From positions 62,001 to 126,000 of the forward strand of contig NW_025937491.1 of the NCBI RefSeq assembly GCF_000764305.2: a stretch of DNA of 64,000 nt, read 5' to 3'. Under the pieces are notes generated by a model. It saw nothing but the letters and a program-made list of their open reading frames with translations, did not search any database and was not told the DNA's origin. This document shows, piece after piece, positions 10,639 through 22,832 of the stretch. A program made the position numbers and the translations under genes. The DNA comes from Hyalella azteca. Lineage: Eukaryota > Arthropoda > Malacostraca > Amphipoda > Hyalellidae. Position 1 is the stretch's first letter. Each line of letters starts with the position of its first letter.

Positions 10639-13600
10639 TGACGTAGTTACGACTAAGGTTGACTTGCACCTGAATACCTTTTTTTTCGATGGTGCGAACT
10701 CAACGAAATGTAAAATTGAAATTGGATTTTAATTGGTTTTGAAGGATTTAAAATTCAATGTTTAATGATGTTGCAAAGGTGGTCAGAAATTGCCTGTATA
10801 AAATAAAAAAAAACTAAAAAGCGGAAGTCCTGTCTATCCCTCCGTAAAATGAGTCTCTATGATGAGTCTCAAACGAAATCAATTCTGGACATTCCGCTCA
10901 AAGAAAAACTCCAATAATAAACCACAAGCAATTATGAACTTTTCTTTTTAAATTGTAATCACTCTAGTACGATAGCCGAGCTCTCAATCTTCCATCAAAC
11001 GCTATAATTTCCTGGCTATTAAATTCAGACCCCGACCCTCTGCCTTCAATATAATTTGCATTCCATTAGAAATATGAGAGCTTGGGTTGATAACTACCCT
11101 GTAAAATGAAGCCGGTGGCTAAAATAAAACTTTATTTATTAACGTAGGTTTTGAATTAGGAATTGAATTGGTTCCTGGTAAAGGGAGAATAGGATAATGT
11201 TCTATCGTAATTTTTCTTTCAAATCGAGAATTAACGTGGAGGAATTATTTCGAAGAAAGTTCTCGACTGTAGATATTGAAAGCAGTGAATATTTGATCTT
11301 GGCAAAATTTCTGAGAGATGAGAAAATATGAGACAATTAATTAGCTCGTATATAGTTTTCAACTACTTATCTTGTCAGCATTTATTGTTGTTCTAAATTT
11401 TCACGCAATGCATTGCGATCTGATACGCTTTAAATAAAAAAATCTTTCAGCGATCGCTTGTGAAAAAAACGTTTGTAAATCTAGTTAGCACGAAGGTATA
11501 CATGGAGTGTACCTTTATTAAAATAGCAGAAAATATGAAGAAAATTCTGTATTTAATACATGAAGTTTCGACTTTGATTCGAAAATTTCTAGAAAATTAA
11601 GTTATCGATGGCAGCCTGCATAAATAAATCCTCCGCAAAAACAGTTAAACGAATCCTGCAACCTCCATTTGTAACCAAAATCCACGGCGAAATGGTAGAT
11701 TTCCAACCGTCAAAAATTGTCAAGAGCCATCCCGCCACTGAAGCCCCAAGTTATGGAAACTCTAACATTTGACAAAATTGAAAAAATCTTTACGATGCAC
11801 ACGACGGAGAATGGCTGCTGCACATTGGATTAAGTTTTAAAGGTTCGAGTCATTCCAACAAGGAAAAAATTTTCGCCGCAATATTCTAGGAAAGAAAATC
11901 ACGTTGATCTAACTAGGCAAAATATGGATGATCTTCCACTGACCGTCGGTTATGATGTGGCCGCTGATCTTTCGGCCAAGGTTAAAAACTATGCGCACCC
12001 GGGTGGGCCGTGAGCGTTAGTCTTAGAGTTGCCTAACAAAGATGGAAGACCCGAGCGACCGTGGCAGATTACCAACGTGGATTGCGGCTCAGGCAAATGC
12101 CTTGCATTAATTATGGGACTCTGAGGTGCCCGAGAAGTCAAGAAGACGTGAAGGAAGTAGCCAAGAATATTATGGCGTCCGAACATTGAAAAATAACAGG
12201 AAAATCAAATCAAAGAGCTTCTAAAGAAGCGAATTTACCGAAGGAATGACAGAAAAAAGGTTTCATGTTTGAAACATTTTGAAACTTCACATTTGATGAG
12301 GGATAAAAAAGTATACGGAATTTACTACGAATATTTAACTTACTTGCTCTCGACGAGCCTGCGAGCAGCCGGCGTCAGGTTTCGTTATTGAGGCACATTA
12401 TCTCCAACTTTTGACCAAACTATTTCAATTTTGTTACTGCAACATATCCTTTATGCATTACATGTTGAGGTCTTTGTGGTTATCATATATGTCCACAGAG
12501 TAAAATTCTAATAGGCATGCAACATTTAACAATATTCTTATTAAAATTATAAGCAGAAACATGAACAATAATTCGTAGACTGTGATATTAAAGAAATCGC
12601 TCACTTTATTTAGCTAAATTGACATTCCTGTCCTGGGGTTATGAACAATAAATAAGTGTGAAGCTCAGCCCCAGGGCTCTAAAAAAATCTTATGTTTTGC
12701 GGTTGTAGGTTGCCCGAGGATGTTTCTTGACAAAATTTTGTTCGGTAATTTGGCGATCGAAAGAAACATCAATTTCTGATTGCTCGAAATTTTGAGACAG
12801 CTTTGCACTTCAAATCAGCAAGGTGAATATCAGCCTATATTGATTGGGCAAAATCATTTCTGTAATCATGTTTGACAATTTCCCTGGTATAAAATCCGCA
12901 GGAAATGGAAATTAGGGCAAAATTTAGCCTCAACGTAACCCTGCAAAAGTCAATAAAGGAATTTTAGAGAGCCTGATTACAAAGAAAGTCAAAATATCAA
13001 GCCAAAATTGGAAAAAAAGTTTGCCCTGAAAGTCGAAGCATCGAAGGTCTTCCTGAAATGGTTTGCTTTAAAGTTTTTTATGCGCGACATTACCTAACAT
13101 GCAACTACTTAACCAATATATAAATCATACTTTAAATTCAAAATAAAGTGCCGTATTAAGCGACGTTTATTTTTTTGGAAAACTTAAGGCAGAAATACTT
13201 AGCTATTTTAGTGTTATATGCTACGAGAATTGATGATCATGTTTACTCTGAAGATTAACGCAGACAAATGGATTACTTACGCAAGAGCACTTAACCTAGC
13301 TGATATTGTGAAAAATTCATTTACACTTGACCACACCAAATAAGCATTTAAATGTTTCTGTAGTTTCATGAATAAAACATCTCTCAAAAGTGAAGGCGGC
13401 CTTACTCCGAAGATACAGACAATATTGTTTGAAAATTTTTCTCATTTATTTCCATCTGACAGAGAAAGTAAAATTGAAGTCAGTGTTGACATTTTTGTGT
13501 AGTTTGTTATCAGATGGCGCGATGCAGCTACGGCTCGGTGGAACAGTGGCCTTCCACTTCATCAATCCCGTGAATCTTAACAGCGGTTAGTGCTAGCAAG

Positions 13601-13710
13601 ATAAGCGCTTTAATTAGTTGCAAGTAAATAAATTATCATCATAATTAATGTTTTTTTCATAAGAGGATAAAAGTTACACAAAAATACAAAATCTTATAAC
13701 TCTGTAAGGG
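10639..13710. other. Gene-less stretch, 3.1 kb
   Basis: Mostly AT-rich with no gene recognised. One frame at about 11832-11993 (+, roughly 54 codons, no ATG near its start) has fairly coding-like composition around 11905-11990 (reads ...DDLPLTVGYDVAADLSA...), then stops at TGA. I cannot match it to a family and see no splice sites, so it is left as a possible degraded coding fragment. Confidence 0.4.
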
Positions 13711-13937
13711 TGTTTAAGGAGCTATCGTCGTGATAGTAAAGAAATAAATACAACAGACATATGTATATGGTTCCAAAAAAAAGGAGCTCCCATATTTTTC
13801 CGAAGCCCGGAGTATCCCCGCAGAGAGACGCCAGTGCCAATTTGCGTGCGTCCGAGTGTGGTAGTGCGCGGCTCTCGAGTTAATGCGACGCCGGGGCCTG
13901 GCGAGTACTTGACGATGTCAATGACAATAGAACACTA
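13711..13937. other. GC-rich island, open on both strands
   Basis: Bases 13801-13910 are far richer in G+C and CpG than the surrounding DNA. A plus-strand frame without an upstream ATG is open from about 13711 to a TAA at 13935-13937 and contains PGPGEY. The minus strand is also open across the island and contains SPGPGV. A PGPGxY motif occurs in sperm-tail PG-rich repeats, but one short match is weak evidence. It could be an exon, a promoter/5'UTR CpG island, or an old repeat. No convincing donor and acceptor pair was found. Confidence 0.4.
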
Positions 13938-14965
13938 ATTAATTTCTTATTAAGCCATATACGATATTTCTTACTGGCGGTAATTGAATAAAATGTCTAT
14001 AACCGATTTTACTTGAAGATGATGCGTTTGATGAAATTATTAATGTGAAGTATCATTTTTTATGAATCACTTTTGGCCAGAGAAATACAAGAAATGTGTG
14101 TGAAGAACAGACCTACGAAGTTATTTTCATCAGTTGTTCAACTAATCATTTTGAATGATTCAGAGTTCCCTCTGACCATCAAAAAATAGGATGCTACATA
14201 TAAGACGATTACCGATTGGATATGAAGTAATACTTTAGATAGGAAGTGACTTCAAACTCAATGTTTTTATAATAAAAGTCAAAGTAATGGCAATGGGAGG
14301 AATAGTGATGGCAAACCAAGGAAATCAGGCCACAATAATGAAAGCTCGAACAGAGAGGGTAAAAAATGCGCCACCCTAAAACAGAAAGCGAAAACAATTT
14401 CCAGAAAGAAAATACCATTGCTTCATCTCACAATCATAATAATTTGTTAAACAAACTATGATGCTGCAATCACCGAATAACGTGACTCTCTCAATCGCAT
14501 CACTACGGTGTTTGTAATTAAGAATTGAATACAAAATTAAATTTTTGGGAAAATGAATAATCGTAAAGGCCATAAATACATGTGGACAAAAACATGTGAT
14601 GTTTGCCGGTCATAGAAATCGAGGTCAGGGCCATTCTCTCGTGATGGTGAGTATTTAATGACGCGTATTGTTTATAGAGAATGTCTACTAGTATTAGTAC
14701 CCATTGTGTCTCTATGTAATTTTAATTGTACTTATTGTACCCATTCTATCTCTATGTTATTTTAGGCTTATACGCTTAAATTGTGCATCGCATACACTGT
14801 TGTTAGTAGGATGACGGTATCTAAGATAGAGATTAAATTTTGATGTTATCAATATTATGAATAACAAATAAAATTATTTTTTCGCTCAATTTACAGATAA
14901 AGGAAAGTCGGTTGGATTTACATTGGTCCCGATGCGGTGATCCAGAGTTGCTTGAAACGGGTATA
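13938..14965. other. Gene-less stretch
   Basis: Nothing supportable. Two short minus-strand open frames (14209-14418, 14376-14573) overlap and look like chance. A short repeated phrase, GTACCCATT(G/C)T(G/A)TCTCTATGT, occurs at about 14698 and 14738. Confidence 0.5.
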
Positions 14966-15257
14966 CACTGAGAGAAATAGGCGGGTATGGATGACCAATA
15001 TAGACGGGTTAACCACCTCCAAATAGCGATGATCTTTTTTGGCTCATTTACCCTAATTATGAGTCATACTGACCTATTATACTGGCCTTTAAATTTCAGG
15101 TATGACTCATCTGTGGCGTCAAATGTGCGTCATGACGCCAGATGTAGGTCAGTATAATGACCCACAACTAAGGCAAGTGAGTCAAACAGTGCATCACCAT
15201 TTGGACGCGGTTGACTCACTTAAGTGTGTCATCCAGACCCACCCATTTCTCTCAGTG
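14966..15257. mobile_element. MITE family 1, long foldback copy (292 bp)
   Basis: Termini CACTGAGAGAAATAGGCGGG at the left and CCCATTTCTCTCAGTG at the right are near-perfect inverted repeats. The arms fold on each other over most of the length: CCTCCAAATAGCGATGATC on the left against GTGCATCACCATTTGGACG on the right. The centre holds GCGTCATGACGC. This is the longest and best-formed member here. The 77-codon ORF at 15102-15335 lies mostly within it and is not a gene. Confidence 0.8.
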
Positions 15258-15424
15258 ATAAGTGCGGACTTCACTACAGCCCTGCTATATTGCCTGATTA
15301 TACAACTCACGCATCCTGTTCCTGAATTCGTTTAGAATCTTGGATAATAAAACTGAAATATATTTAGTGAATTAGCGTTTACACGCCAATCGCGTATTTA
15401 CACGCCAAACATTTGTGTGTTACA
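15258..15424. other. Short spacer
   Basis: No feature except a doubled phrase, TTTACACGCCAA, at about 15378 and 15397. Confidence 0.4.
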
Positions 15425-15492
15425 CCGGGAGTTGCTCACGAGAAATGCTCCGGCACGATAGAGCCAATCCGCTAAGCTAAGGTAAAACCTTA
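15425..15492 (-). mobile_element. tRNA-like SINE relic
   Basis: Read on the minus strand, the sequence has an A-box-like TTAGCTTAGCGGATTGGC followed about 30 bases later by a degenerate T-arm ending in CTCCCGG. This spacing is that of a tRNA-derived promoter. No intact cloverleaf was drawn, so it is probably a SINE head or a decayed tRNA. Confidence 0.35.
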
Positions 15493-15846
15493 AAACGGAT
15501 GAACTGATTTTATTGTTCCATTAACGGATAACTCTGTGTAATCCTTTGTAAGTGTCTGACTCAATTAACGCGTGCACAGTTTAAGCTTAAAGTATAAGCT
15601 TATAATTACATAAAGATAAAATAGCTACAATTCTAGCATGTATTCTCTATATACATGGGAGCAAGTCTGCTCGAGCTTTCTTTAATTGATCGTTGGAATT
15701 ATCATGCAAAAACATTTGAATGTACTTCAGCTTACCGATACATGCCACTCACCGGTTTAAAAATCACCAGAAGTGTGCTGTTGTAAATCCGGGAGAGCGC
15801 TTCCGTGGAGTTTATGTCCGTAAAAAAACTGCAGTGCCATCCTTGG

Positions 15847-15875
15847 AATCATCAATGCCGAAAGTTTTTTTTACC
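15847..15875 (+). repeat. 29-bp dispersed repeat, copy 1
   Basis: AATCATCAATGCCGAAAG followed by a T run and ACC. The same 29 bases, with a single C/T difference, occur at 18521-18549. Too long for chance in this window; identity unknown. Confidence 0.5.
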
Positions 15876-15937
15876 ATAAACTATGCCTTGAAGATTATGA
15901 CTATTGCTTTCAACGATGATTGTAACGTATACGCTCG

Positions 15938-16287
15938 TTGATATCGTACGGGAAAATAACAGGCACCGCATGTATAATTAATGTCATTCCAATGCATCTA
16001 ATCGAAATGTGGAACAGCCTCCCTGATAGCATCGTTGACGCTCCGAGTATGAACGCCTTCAAGAACAGACTAGACGAAGCTATGCAGGAGCATATGTTCA
16101 GTCTTAAAATGCCTAGCAAATTACGGAGCAGGCAATAAGTCCAGCAGCTATCTCAATCAATCGTCAGTTATGGAAAGATCGGGTTCCAAAGGCCGGATCC
16201 CTTGTGAATCAAGTCACGAAAAATTCAAGAATCGGCAACAGGCCATGAGCCTATTTCTTCAACGCCGACACTTCTATTCTATTCTAA
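15938..16287 (+). mobile_element. LINE 3' end: RT tail and UTR
   Basis: A 66-codon frame at 15938-16138 contains MWNSLPDSIVDAPSMNAFKN followed by RLDEAM. This is the typical C-terminal end of CR1/L2/Jockey-like LINE reverse-transcriptase proteins (pattern WNSLP..VV.A.S...FK..LD). The frame stops at 16138 and is followed by a 3' UTR with AAGAATCGGCAACAGGCC at about 16229-16246 and a TTCTA-repeat tail at 16271-16282. The catalytic RT and endonuclease domains are absent, so this is a 5'-truncated insertion, the usual LINE fate. An inverted relative lies at 44027-44297. Confidence 0.8.
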
Positions 16288-16583
16288 TGCATCTAATAGA
16301 TTGAAATATCTATACGAACATAAATTTAACAGTAATTTTTTTGGGCAGGGAATTCTATGATGTGACCAATCAGACTTGATCTGACTCAAACAAATGGATG
16401 TAATCGCAGAAATGAAGTCGGCGTATTAAAGGAAGGTGCATTAGATTCGATCAATTCAAACGAACATGAAGTGTCATAATATTCACGAATTTTTGTCAAA
16501 CCACAGATCTCAATACCGGAAGCGAATTGAAGAACATTTGAGTAGAATTCTCGAAATAAATTAAATGAATTGGCAGGTTCACA
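16288..16583. other. Spacer
   Basis: No feature seen. Minus-strand ORFs beginning near 16700 run across this spacer and the neighbouring MITE and are not credible genes. Confidence 0.4.
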
Positions 16584-16742
16584 CACTCTGAAAAATGGAT
16601 GAGTAATATTGCCCAGATAGTGATACATTTGCAGTGTGGCCCACTGATACGTCCTTTTTCTGGGTCCAAATGGGTCAAGATGACCTAGATAAGTGTAAAG
16701 ATGCATTTCTATTCAGACAATTTTCAATAATTTCATTGAGTG
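16584..16742. mobile_element. MITE family 1, full copy (159 bp)
   Basis: Starts CACTCTGAAAAATGGATGAG and ends ATAATTTCATTGAGTG. It contains CACTGATACGTCCTTTTTCT and GGGTCAAGATGACCTAG, shared with the 10.5 kb copy. Inverted ends and the matching 160-bp length support an intact non-autonomous element. Confidence 0.75.
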
Positions 16743-18520
16743 CAGGTTAAAGCGTCGTCTTTTTTCAGCGGTCGACGCAGTTCCGGTCCGCATTTACTTG
16801 ACGAGCAATATTTCATGGCCTTCCTGGCTTTATGCGGACTAAGTTTTAAGAACATTTTTGAGGGAGTTTTTGCTCAACGAAGAAATGCGTCCTGGGTTAT
16901 GGCATACTGAGAGGTTGCATTCCCCATATCAGGCCCTCGTTGAGTGCTGCAGTTTATTTTTACCGCGTCTGGATGGATAACTTTGACTAGTTTTCTTCCT
17001 TAAAAATCGTTTCCGTAAAACACAAGCTTTGTCTGGAGCAGCAAAACCGTAAACTTTCATGCATGTAAAGTTAAGCGGCACTCAACCACTTTCGGGTATA
17101 AAGGAAAACGACAATTTTAAAAGGAAGGTTAAAAAAGATAACAAGAATCTAAATTGGGCTTCCGGGCTCACAGTGTTGCATCGAACCAATATAGAATTTT
17201 GCGGTAATGGCCGATATATATAGCATTCCATAGCTCGGATATAGTGGAAATTTCACTTTAATTGCGGCATAAAATTACATAGAAAATGACACTCCAATAA
17301 CATATATTATTAAAAAAATCAAGGATATTCCTTTGTAATATCCTTTAAATAGTATATTTAGTGTATCTAGAGAACCACAGGAATAACCATTACATTTTAA
17401 CCAGGGGGTACTTTGGAATGTCCCTTATATTGTATCGTTGGTACACTGTAATATATTTTAAAATGTGTCCGGTGTAATATTGACGCTTGAAATCAGGTAA
17501 TCAAACTTGACGAGTTAAAATTCCCGCCACTAACTGCACTATTATCCGCTTACACGTCGAACATAATCAATGAAATATTTTAAAATACTCCAACAACAGG
17601 GCTAAATATTTAACACTTAGTCAAATAAAACCGCATCTAAAATATCTTGCCATCGCAATTCCATTTTACATAGAACTCGCCATCGAAATTCAATTTGCGT
17701 GCGCACCGCAAGACGCCCGTCTGCCTATTCTCTAAGATCTCTGACTCCAGAGACCCAATGTTGCAATATCGGATTCTCTTGCGCCGTAATCGAAGCGCTT
17801 TCAGTTGCGTTGGTTTCCAGAGTCTAGACACTCATTCTAGAGAACTGCAAAAAGTTCTTGGTGGTCTAGAAATCCGCAATTTAAGCCACGTATGCGTTTT
17901 AGAATGGAACACCTGCACACAGGTAAATGCAAAATCGAAGAACCGCAACAATAATTAATGCGACACCCGACATTGTCTGTAGCGATGCGATCGTTAGAGC
18001 AAATGCTTTGAAATCAATCCTTGCTCTTACCGCCTGACACGTGGTCGACGCTGAGGTAAATCTCGGCCAGGTGACCGAAAACCAAATCATCTAAATAAGA
18101 TGTTTTTCAACGTCAACCTGCACCATTTACATCTGCAACAAATTCCGTCAACTTGCTCAATCTCCTACATGAGCCCGGGACCACTCAAAAGACTTAAGAG
18201 AGAGGGCAAACTTTTTTTGAATTAGTAGCCCTGGAAAATTGTAAATTCAGCAAGCAGATTCGGTCGTAATTTATGCCGATGGAAATTTGCATACTGTCTC
18301 GCAGTAGAAGGCAGCCTTTTTCACTGGGCTACTAGAAAACATTCCAAGCTGAATTGCTTATCTAAATTTATCCAACCGTTCTAGGTAAAAAATTTGATGC
18401 TGGAAGACTAAGCGAAGTGGAAATTGGAAGCTGATATATCCGGGGCTTTTGCAGAGCTGCTTGATCTCTGAGGTTGGGAAGCTTCCCATCACAAGGCTGT
18501 GAGGATAGTTATTTGCAATA
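16743..18520. other. Gene-less stretch
   Basis: No gene recognised. Opposing open frames at 17637-17831 (-) and 17695-17958 (+) overlap. Neither has known motifs. Confidence 0.5.
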
Positions 18521-18549
18521 AATCATCAATGCTGAAAGTTTTTTTTACC
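18521..18549 (+). repeat. 29-bp dispersed repeat, copy 2
   Basis: Differs at one base from 15847-15875, in the same orientation, 2.7 kb downstream. Confidence 0.5.
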
Positions 18550-20427
18550 CGATTTCTGATATTTCTATTTTTTGATATTTCATCTCTGAGATAACTGCAG
18601 CGAACGAATACCTCACTGAATGCCGTTATAGCATCGTGTTTACGAGATATAAAATTTACGTTTTAAAAATTGACATGCGGCTTTTGGAATTCGTATATTT
18701 CTTGAAAACGACAACATATCATGAATCTATGAATATATAAGTTTAACATTGTTATAATTTTTGCTTCAATAATCCAATTATTATTATTATGTTTTTGAAT
18801 TATTATTTTCTGGTCATAATACGCACTACATTGAATATCATGAATTTAACATAATATTTTGTACAGTTTTTATAATGGATGAAACCCTCATCTACTTCGT
18901 ATTGATACAAAACCATTGCTCATCCCGCACCTCTAGCGTCTTCTTCCCATGATTTCTCGCAATCACTTCAGTTTTAATAAAAATCTTGGAAACAATATTG
19001 CGCATTATCTCTTAACTTCAACTCCTAGATTTTAAATACGAAGTTTTATATGCGTACCTATTATTAATTCAAACTTTACGCCTGAGATACTCAAGCTATT
19101 TCCTACACTATCACTCCATTAACACATGCTTGTATTTTAAAGCAATCACTTCAATAAGTCTTTGGACGAGTTTTGCTTTTATTATGGATGTCGTAGGCGC
19201 AAGCTATATATATCATATTACTACTATGGATGTTAAGATGTCACGGGCGTTATACTTTCAAAAGGAATTAACTTAGTCATTAGTCAAAGACTAAATTTTA
19301 GGTAAACAAGGTCAATATTAGATTTTTATTGGCCAGCAGCTGGCTAGAAAATTGCGTGCATCGGGAGCAAAATTTCAGGTTTCAATTCAAGCCTTCATCG
19401 ATGTAATGAAATTACCGAGCGCGCGTAGTTAATTTTTTTGTGCAAGAACTACGAGCGCACCGAAAATATCCATAGAATTCAACCGATTACATAATTGGAA
19501 ACAGATTTTAAGTTTTTGAACGCACCATCTATGCCTAACAAAGTGAACTGGCGGCTCATTTTTTTTTTGTTTGAAGCATCGGAAATCTACGTATATAATA
19601 GCGCGGGCTATTTCTATTTATACGCTGATATATCATAATTTTTTAATTCATAATCGAGTTATCCTAACATTCATATTGATCACGTTACTGCCGTGGTCCT
19701 CTAGCAGAATCGAGGCAATTCATCTCGCATTCTACATTATACAACCCGGGACATAAATCCTGCTATTTGATCCAAGCTTATACGGCCATTCTATGCCAGT
19801 GTGCATAATGGGTTAGGGCTTCAACTAGACAAAATATCTCTAACTTAAACCGCATCCGTAGACCATAAATCTTTTGATTCGCCAGGTTTGAAACTAAATG
19901 GGCGCTAAAGTTAATATTCGTTTAGATTATTTGCCAAAACTGTGAAACATTCATCGCAGTAAACATTTTCTGAATAGTCGTCAAATCACTCCTGAAATTT
20001 TCTGAGTATGGACAAATTAGATTGTGTCGTTTTTATTAATATACCATAATAATAATAACAATATATAATACAAATTAAGGCGTAAGCTAGTGTGACGGTA
20101 TGAATATTGTGATATTTTTTTATTTTTAGGAGTACCCTTTTTGACCACGTGTTATGTTGATACTGTTCTTTTGCTAGATTAGTGACTCAATGTGATTGCA
20201 TATATTTTTTGGATCTCGTTACTGTGATATTATTTTATATGACTAAGGAATGTGTGAGCATATTTTTATTTCGTGACTGAAACTAGGAATCTCCTTTGTT
20301 GTGATATCATCTGTCTGTAGCGTTGCGTGCAATCGTCTGCTAGACGCCATGCGTCGTCTGCTAGCCTCGACACGTTTAGACTTACTCTATGATATGTTAA
20401 TCGTAAAATATTACTTGACTAAGATTT
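18550..20427. other. Gene-less stretch
   Basis: AT-rich with nothing supportable. The short ORF at 19571-19756 has no features of a gene. Confidence 0.5.
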
Positions 20428-20428
20428 N
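20428..20428. other. Ambiguous base (N)
   Basis: A single N sits exactly at the left edge of the 98-bp tandem array. It may mark an unresolved or collapsed repeat or a minimal scaffold join. Copy number of the array may therefore be wrong. Confidence 0.9.
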
Positions 20429-20712
20429 TCTGCGGTTCGTTGTCGGCATCTCGGTGCGGTTAGTTCCCGTACCATTTGCTGTACGTTTTTGTGATTTGGC
20501 AGTGTATTAGGGCTAGAACCCCTAGTCTCTGCGGTTCGTTGTCGGCATCTCGGTGCGGTTAGTTCCTGTACCATTTGCTATCCGTTTGTGATTCCGCGGT
20601 GTATTAGGGCTAGAACCCCTAGTCTCTGCGGCTGGTCGTGGCATCTCGGTGCGGTTAGTTCCCGTGCCATTTGCTATCCATTTTGTTATTCGCAAGCTGT
20701 GTATTAGGGCTC
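20429..20712. repeat. 97-99-bp tandem repeat, about 3 copies
   Basis: Copies start at 20429, 20528 and 20625 with TCTGCGG. Each contains GGCATCTCGGTGCGGTTAGT and all share GTATTAGGGCT; the first two continue with AGAACCCCTAGT. The third copy diverges after GTATTAGGGCT. The sequence is more GC-rich than its flanks, consistent with a transposable-element or satellite fragment. Confidence 0.85.
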
Positions 20713-22394
20713 ATACTGTGTGGTTTTTCGGCTGTTTGTACCCCTGAAATGTCAAACCTTTTTCCGCGAACTTTTGGATTAAGAAGAATAACAAATTGTG
20801 CGCCTTGTATGAAGAAACTTGTATTTACCTGAAGATTTCCAGTATACTACGAAAACGTCATCGTGTTCATTACTCCTTTCTACAACGCAAGGGAATTTAG
20901 AGCCGGACCAAAGAGCGACTCTTTAGCCCTTGTGTTTAGGATCAGAACGAAAGTCTATACCAAGTCGGCACGCTACCCGTAAATATTTCAACTTCGCGGC
21001 GGTGTTTCCGGTTACACTAGGATGGCGAACAAAAATTTCTTCCATAGGATTTAATTTCAGAGATTGACTTATTCGATAACTTTACCTATATTCTGTAGGT
21101 GTCATAATGATGAAAACGGAGAATATTTTTGTATAGTAGTTGTCTAAAAACTCTTTAAATGTCTCAATTTTTTAACTATTTTAAGGCTTCTCGGCTCTTG
21201 TCTCCGTGGTATCATAGTTACGAGGACGTTAACGTCATGCTCAGCTAGTCTTTATGAGATCGCTGGAAGCGAAACTGAAATTATATTATATAATTATATA
21301 AATAATAGACACTTCAACGGCTAATTCAGAAATCAGCCTCACTGTTTTGAATCAACATGAAATATCTTGTAAAAAATGAAAAAGTATTATTAAGGGGATC
21401 AAAGCTCAAAACTAAGTTCTGCTTATTCCATTTCTCAACTTGAATTTCGTAGCACAGGTAATAAACGCTGTTCGCTGCCCTCCCGTTCTGCTCTTGGTAT
21501 AGGTTAGTTTTAAAATTATAAATACCATCTAATCAGGTTTAATATGAGAAAATTATGGGGTGACCTGAATAATTGGGGATTTGTGAAACCGGTTCAATTG
21601 GAACATATTCCTAGGTTCTTTGTTCAATTTTAAGTATTAGCCGCAACGATCTTGATAGCGACAGTCAGTAATTATTTATCAGCTTTAATGTTTTGGTGAT
21701 TAATTTGACTTAATTAATTTTTTTATGCAGAAGATAGCAATATGCCTTAATTTTCGATATGTTTGCAAAGGTGAACTGCAGACAATAAGAACACGTCTTC
21801 GTTATGAGTTGAGACATAATTTATGTTTATTTTTATTTATTTAATTTATATTTATTTCAAGACATAATTTACAATTTCACACTCATAACTTAAAGAATAA
21901 GAAATTAAAATAATTAAAGCATAATTATAATGATCAACCTTCATTTTTTCCAGTCTGAAATAAGTTGTTTAATTTTCAAAATGCACGACAATGAGTCATC
22001 ATAATCTTATTCACGCTTTTGAAGTTTCATTTTAATTTGGTGTCTCTGAAAGAATTTTCAGATTCTTCTAATAATTTCAAAAAATCCTTTACGAACAAAG
22101 GAAAGGCTTTGTTCTAGGTCCGGAAGGATGAACTGTAATTTCTTTGGCTTCGGAGCCTCCAATTAGACCCTCGAAAAAGAAAATTTTTTGGTTTGTTCAC
22201 AGGTTTCCAACTTTTCTTGTATAAGCGGAATGAGATAAAAAATCGCTGAACATATGTTACAGGTTCCTACAAAAATATCAAGTTCTCGTAGACTGAAGCT
22301 TTCTAGTTAAACTCTACCAGAATTTAGAAAGAGTTTATTTATGCCTCTAAAACATACTACTTATATACATTTATGCCTCTTCGTTGGGAAATTT
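20713..22394. other. Gene-less stretch
   Basis: No gene. The block 20820-20960 is relatively GC-rich and could be part of the same element as the 98-bp array, but no terminal repeats were found. Confidence 0.45.
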
Positions 22395-22832
22395 TTAATT
22401 GCTACAAGACTTCCATTCGCTTGGATGACCTGGTTTCTTCATTCGTAATTTGTCAAGCAGAACGGCAGCACGTTTTTCTGGCACAGGTACTATCCTCAGA
22501 TTGTCAAGATAGTTGAGTTGCTTCAGGGCCGCATACTATTACAATGCCTGTAGCGATAGACTTCTTGTCTGTGATTCGTGAAGTTTGAAAATCCGTCTGT
22601 GATTGGCAGACTTAGTTACGAACTCGTAAATATTTTTGATTTTATGGCTGCTGACATTGATGGGATCTTTAAATTTTCTAGATAGAGTGGCACTAAGGAT
22701 GCTGCTGACACTCGCAGTCTCATCAGTTATTGTGAGAGCAACGCTGATTATAACAGAACTGAGCATAAGCATCCGTAGGCACGTCATATTGAGGGTCTTA
22801 ATACAATACGAAGGCCGTAATCCCCTTGTCAC
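22395..22832 (-). pseudogene. Unrecognised broken ORF
   Basis: One minus-strand frame reads from an ATG at 22832 to a TAA at 22395-22397, interrupted only by two adjacent stops, TAATAG, at 22541-22536. The part before the stops is 97 codons and includes ITDETASVSSILSATLSRKF. The part after it is about 45 codons and includes PVPEKRAAVLLDKLRMKKPG, which looks strikingly protein-like in codon use and composition. A domesticated or dead transposon protein is the likeliest source. Alternatively the second part is a terminal exon whose acceptor AG is the TAG itself (22538-22536). No family was recognised. A 67-codon frame on the opposite strand (22636-22839) is its shadow. Confidence 0.4.
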
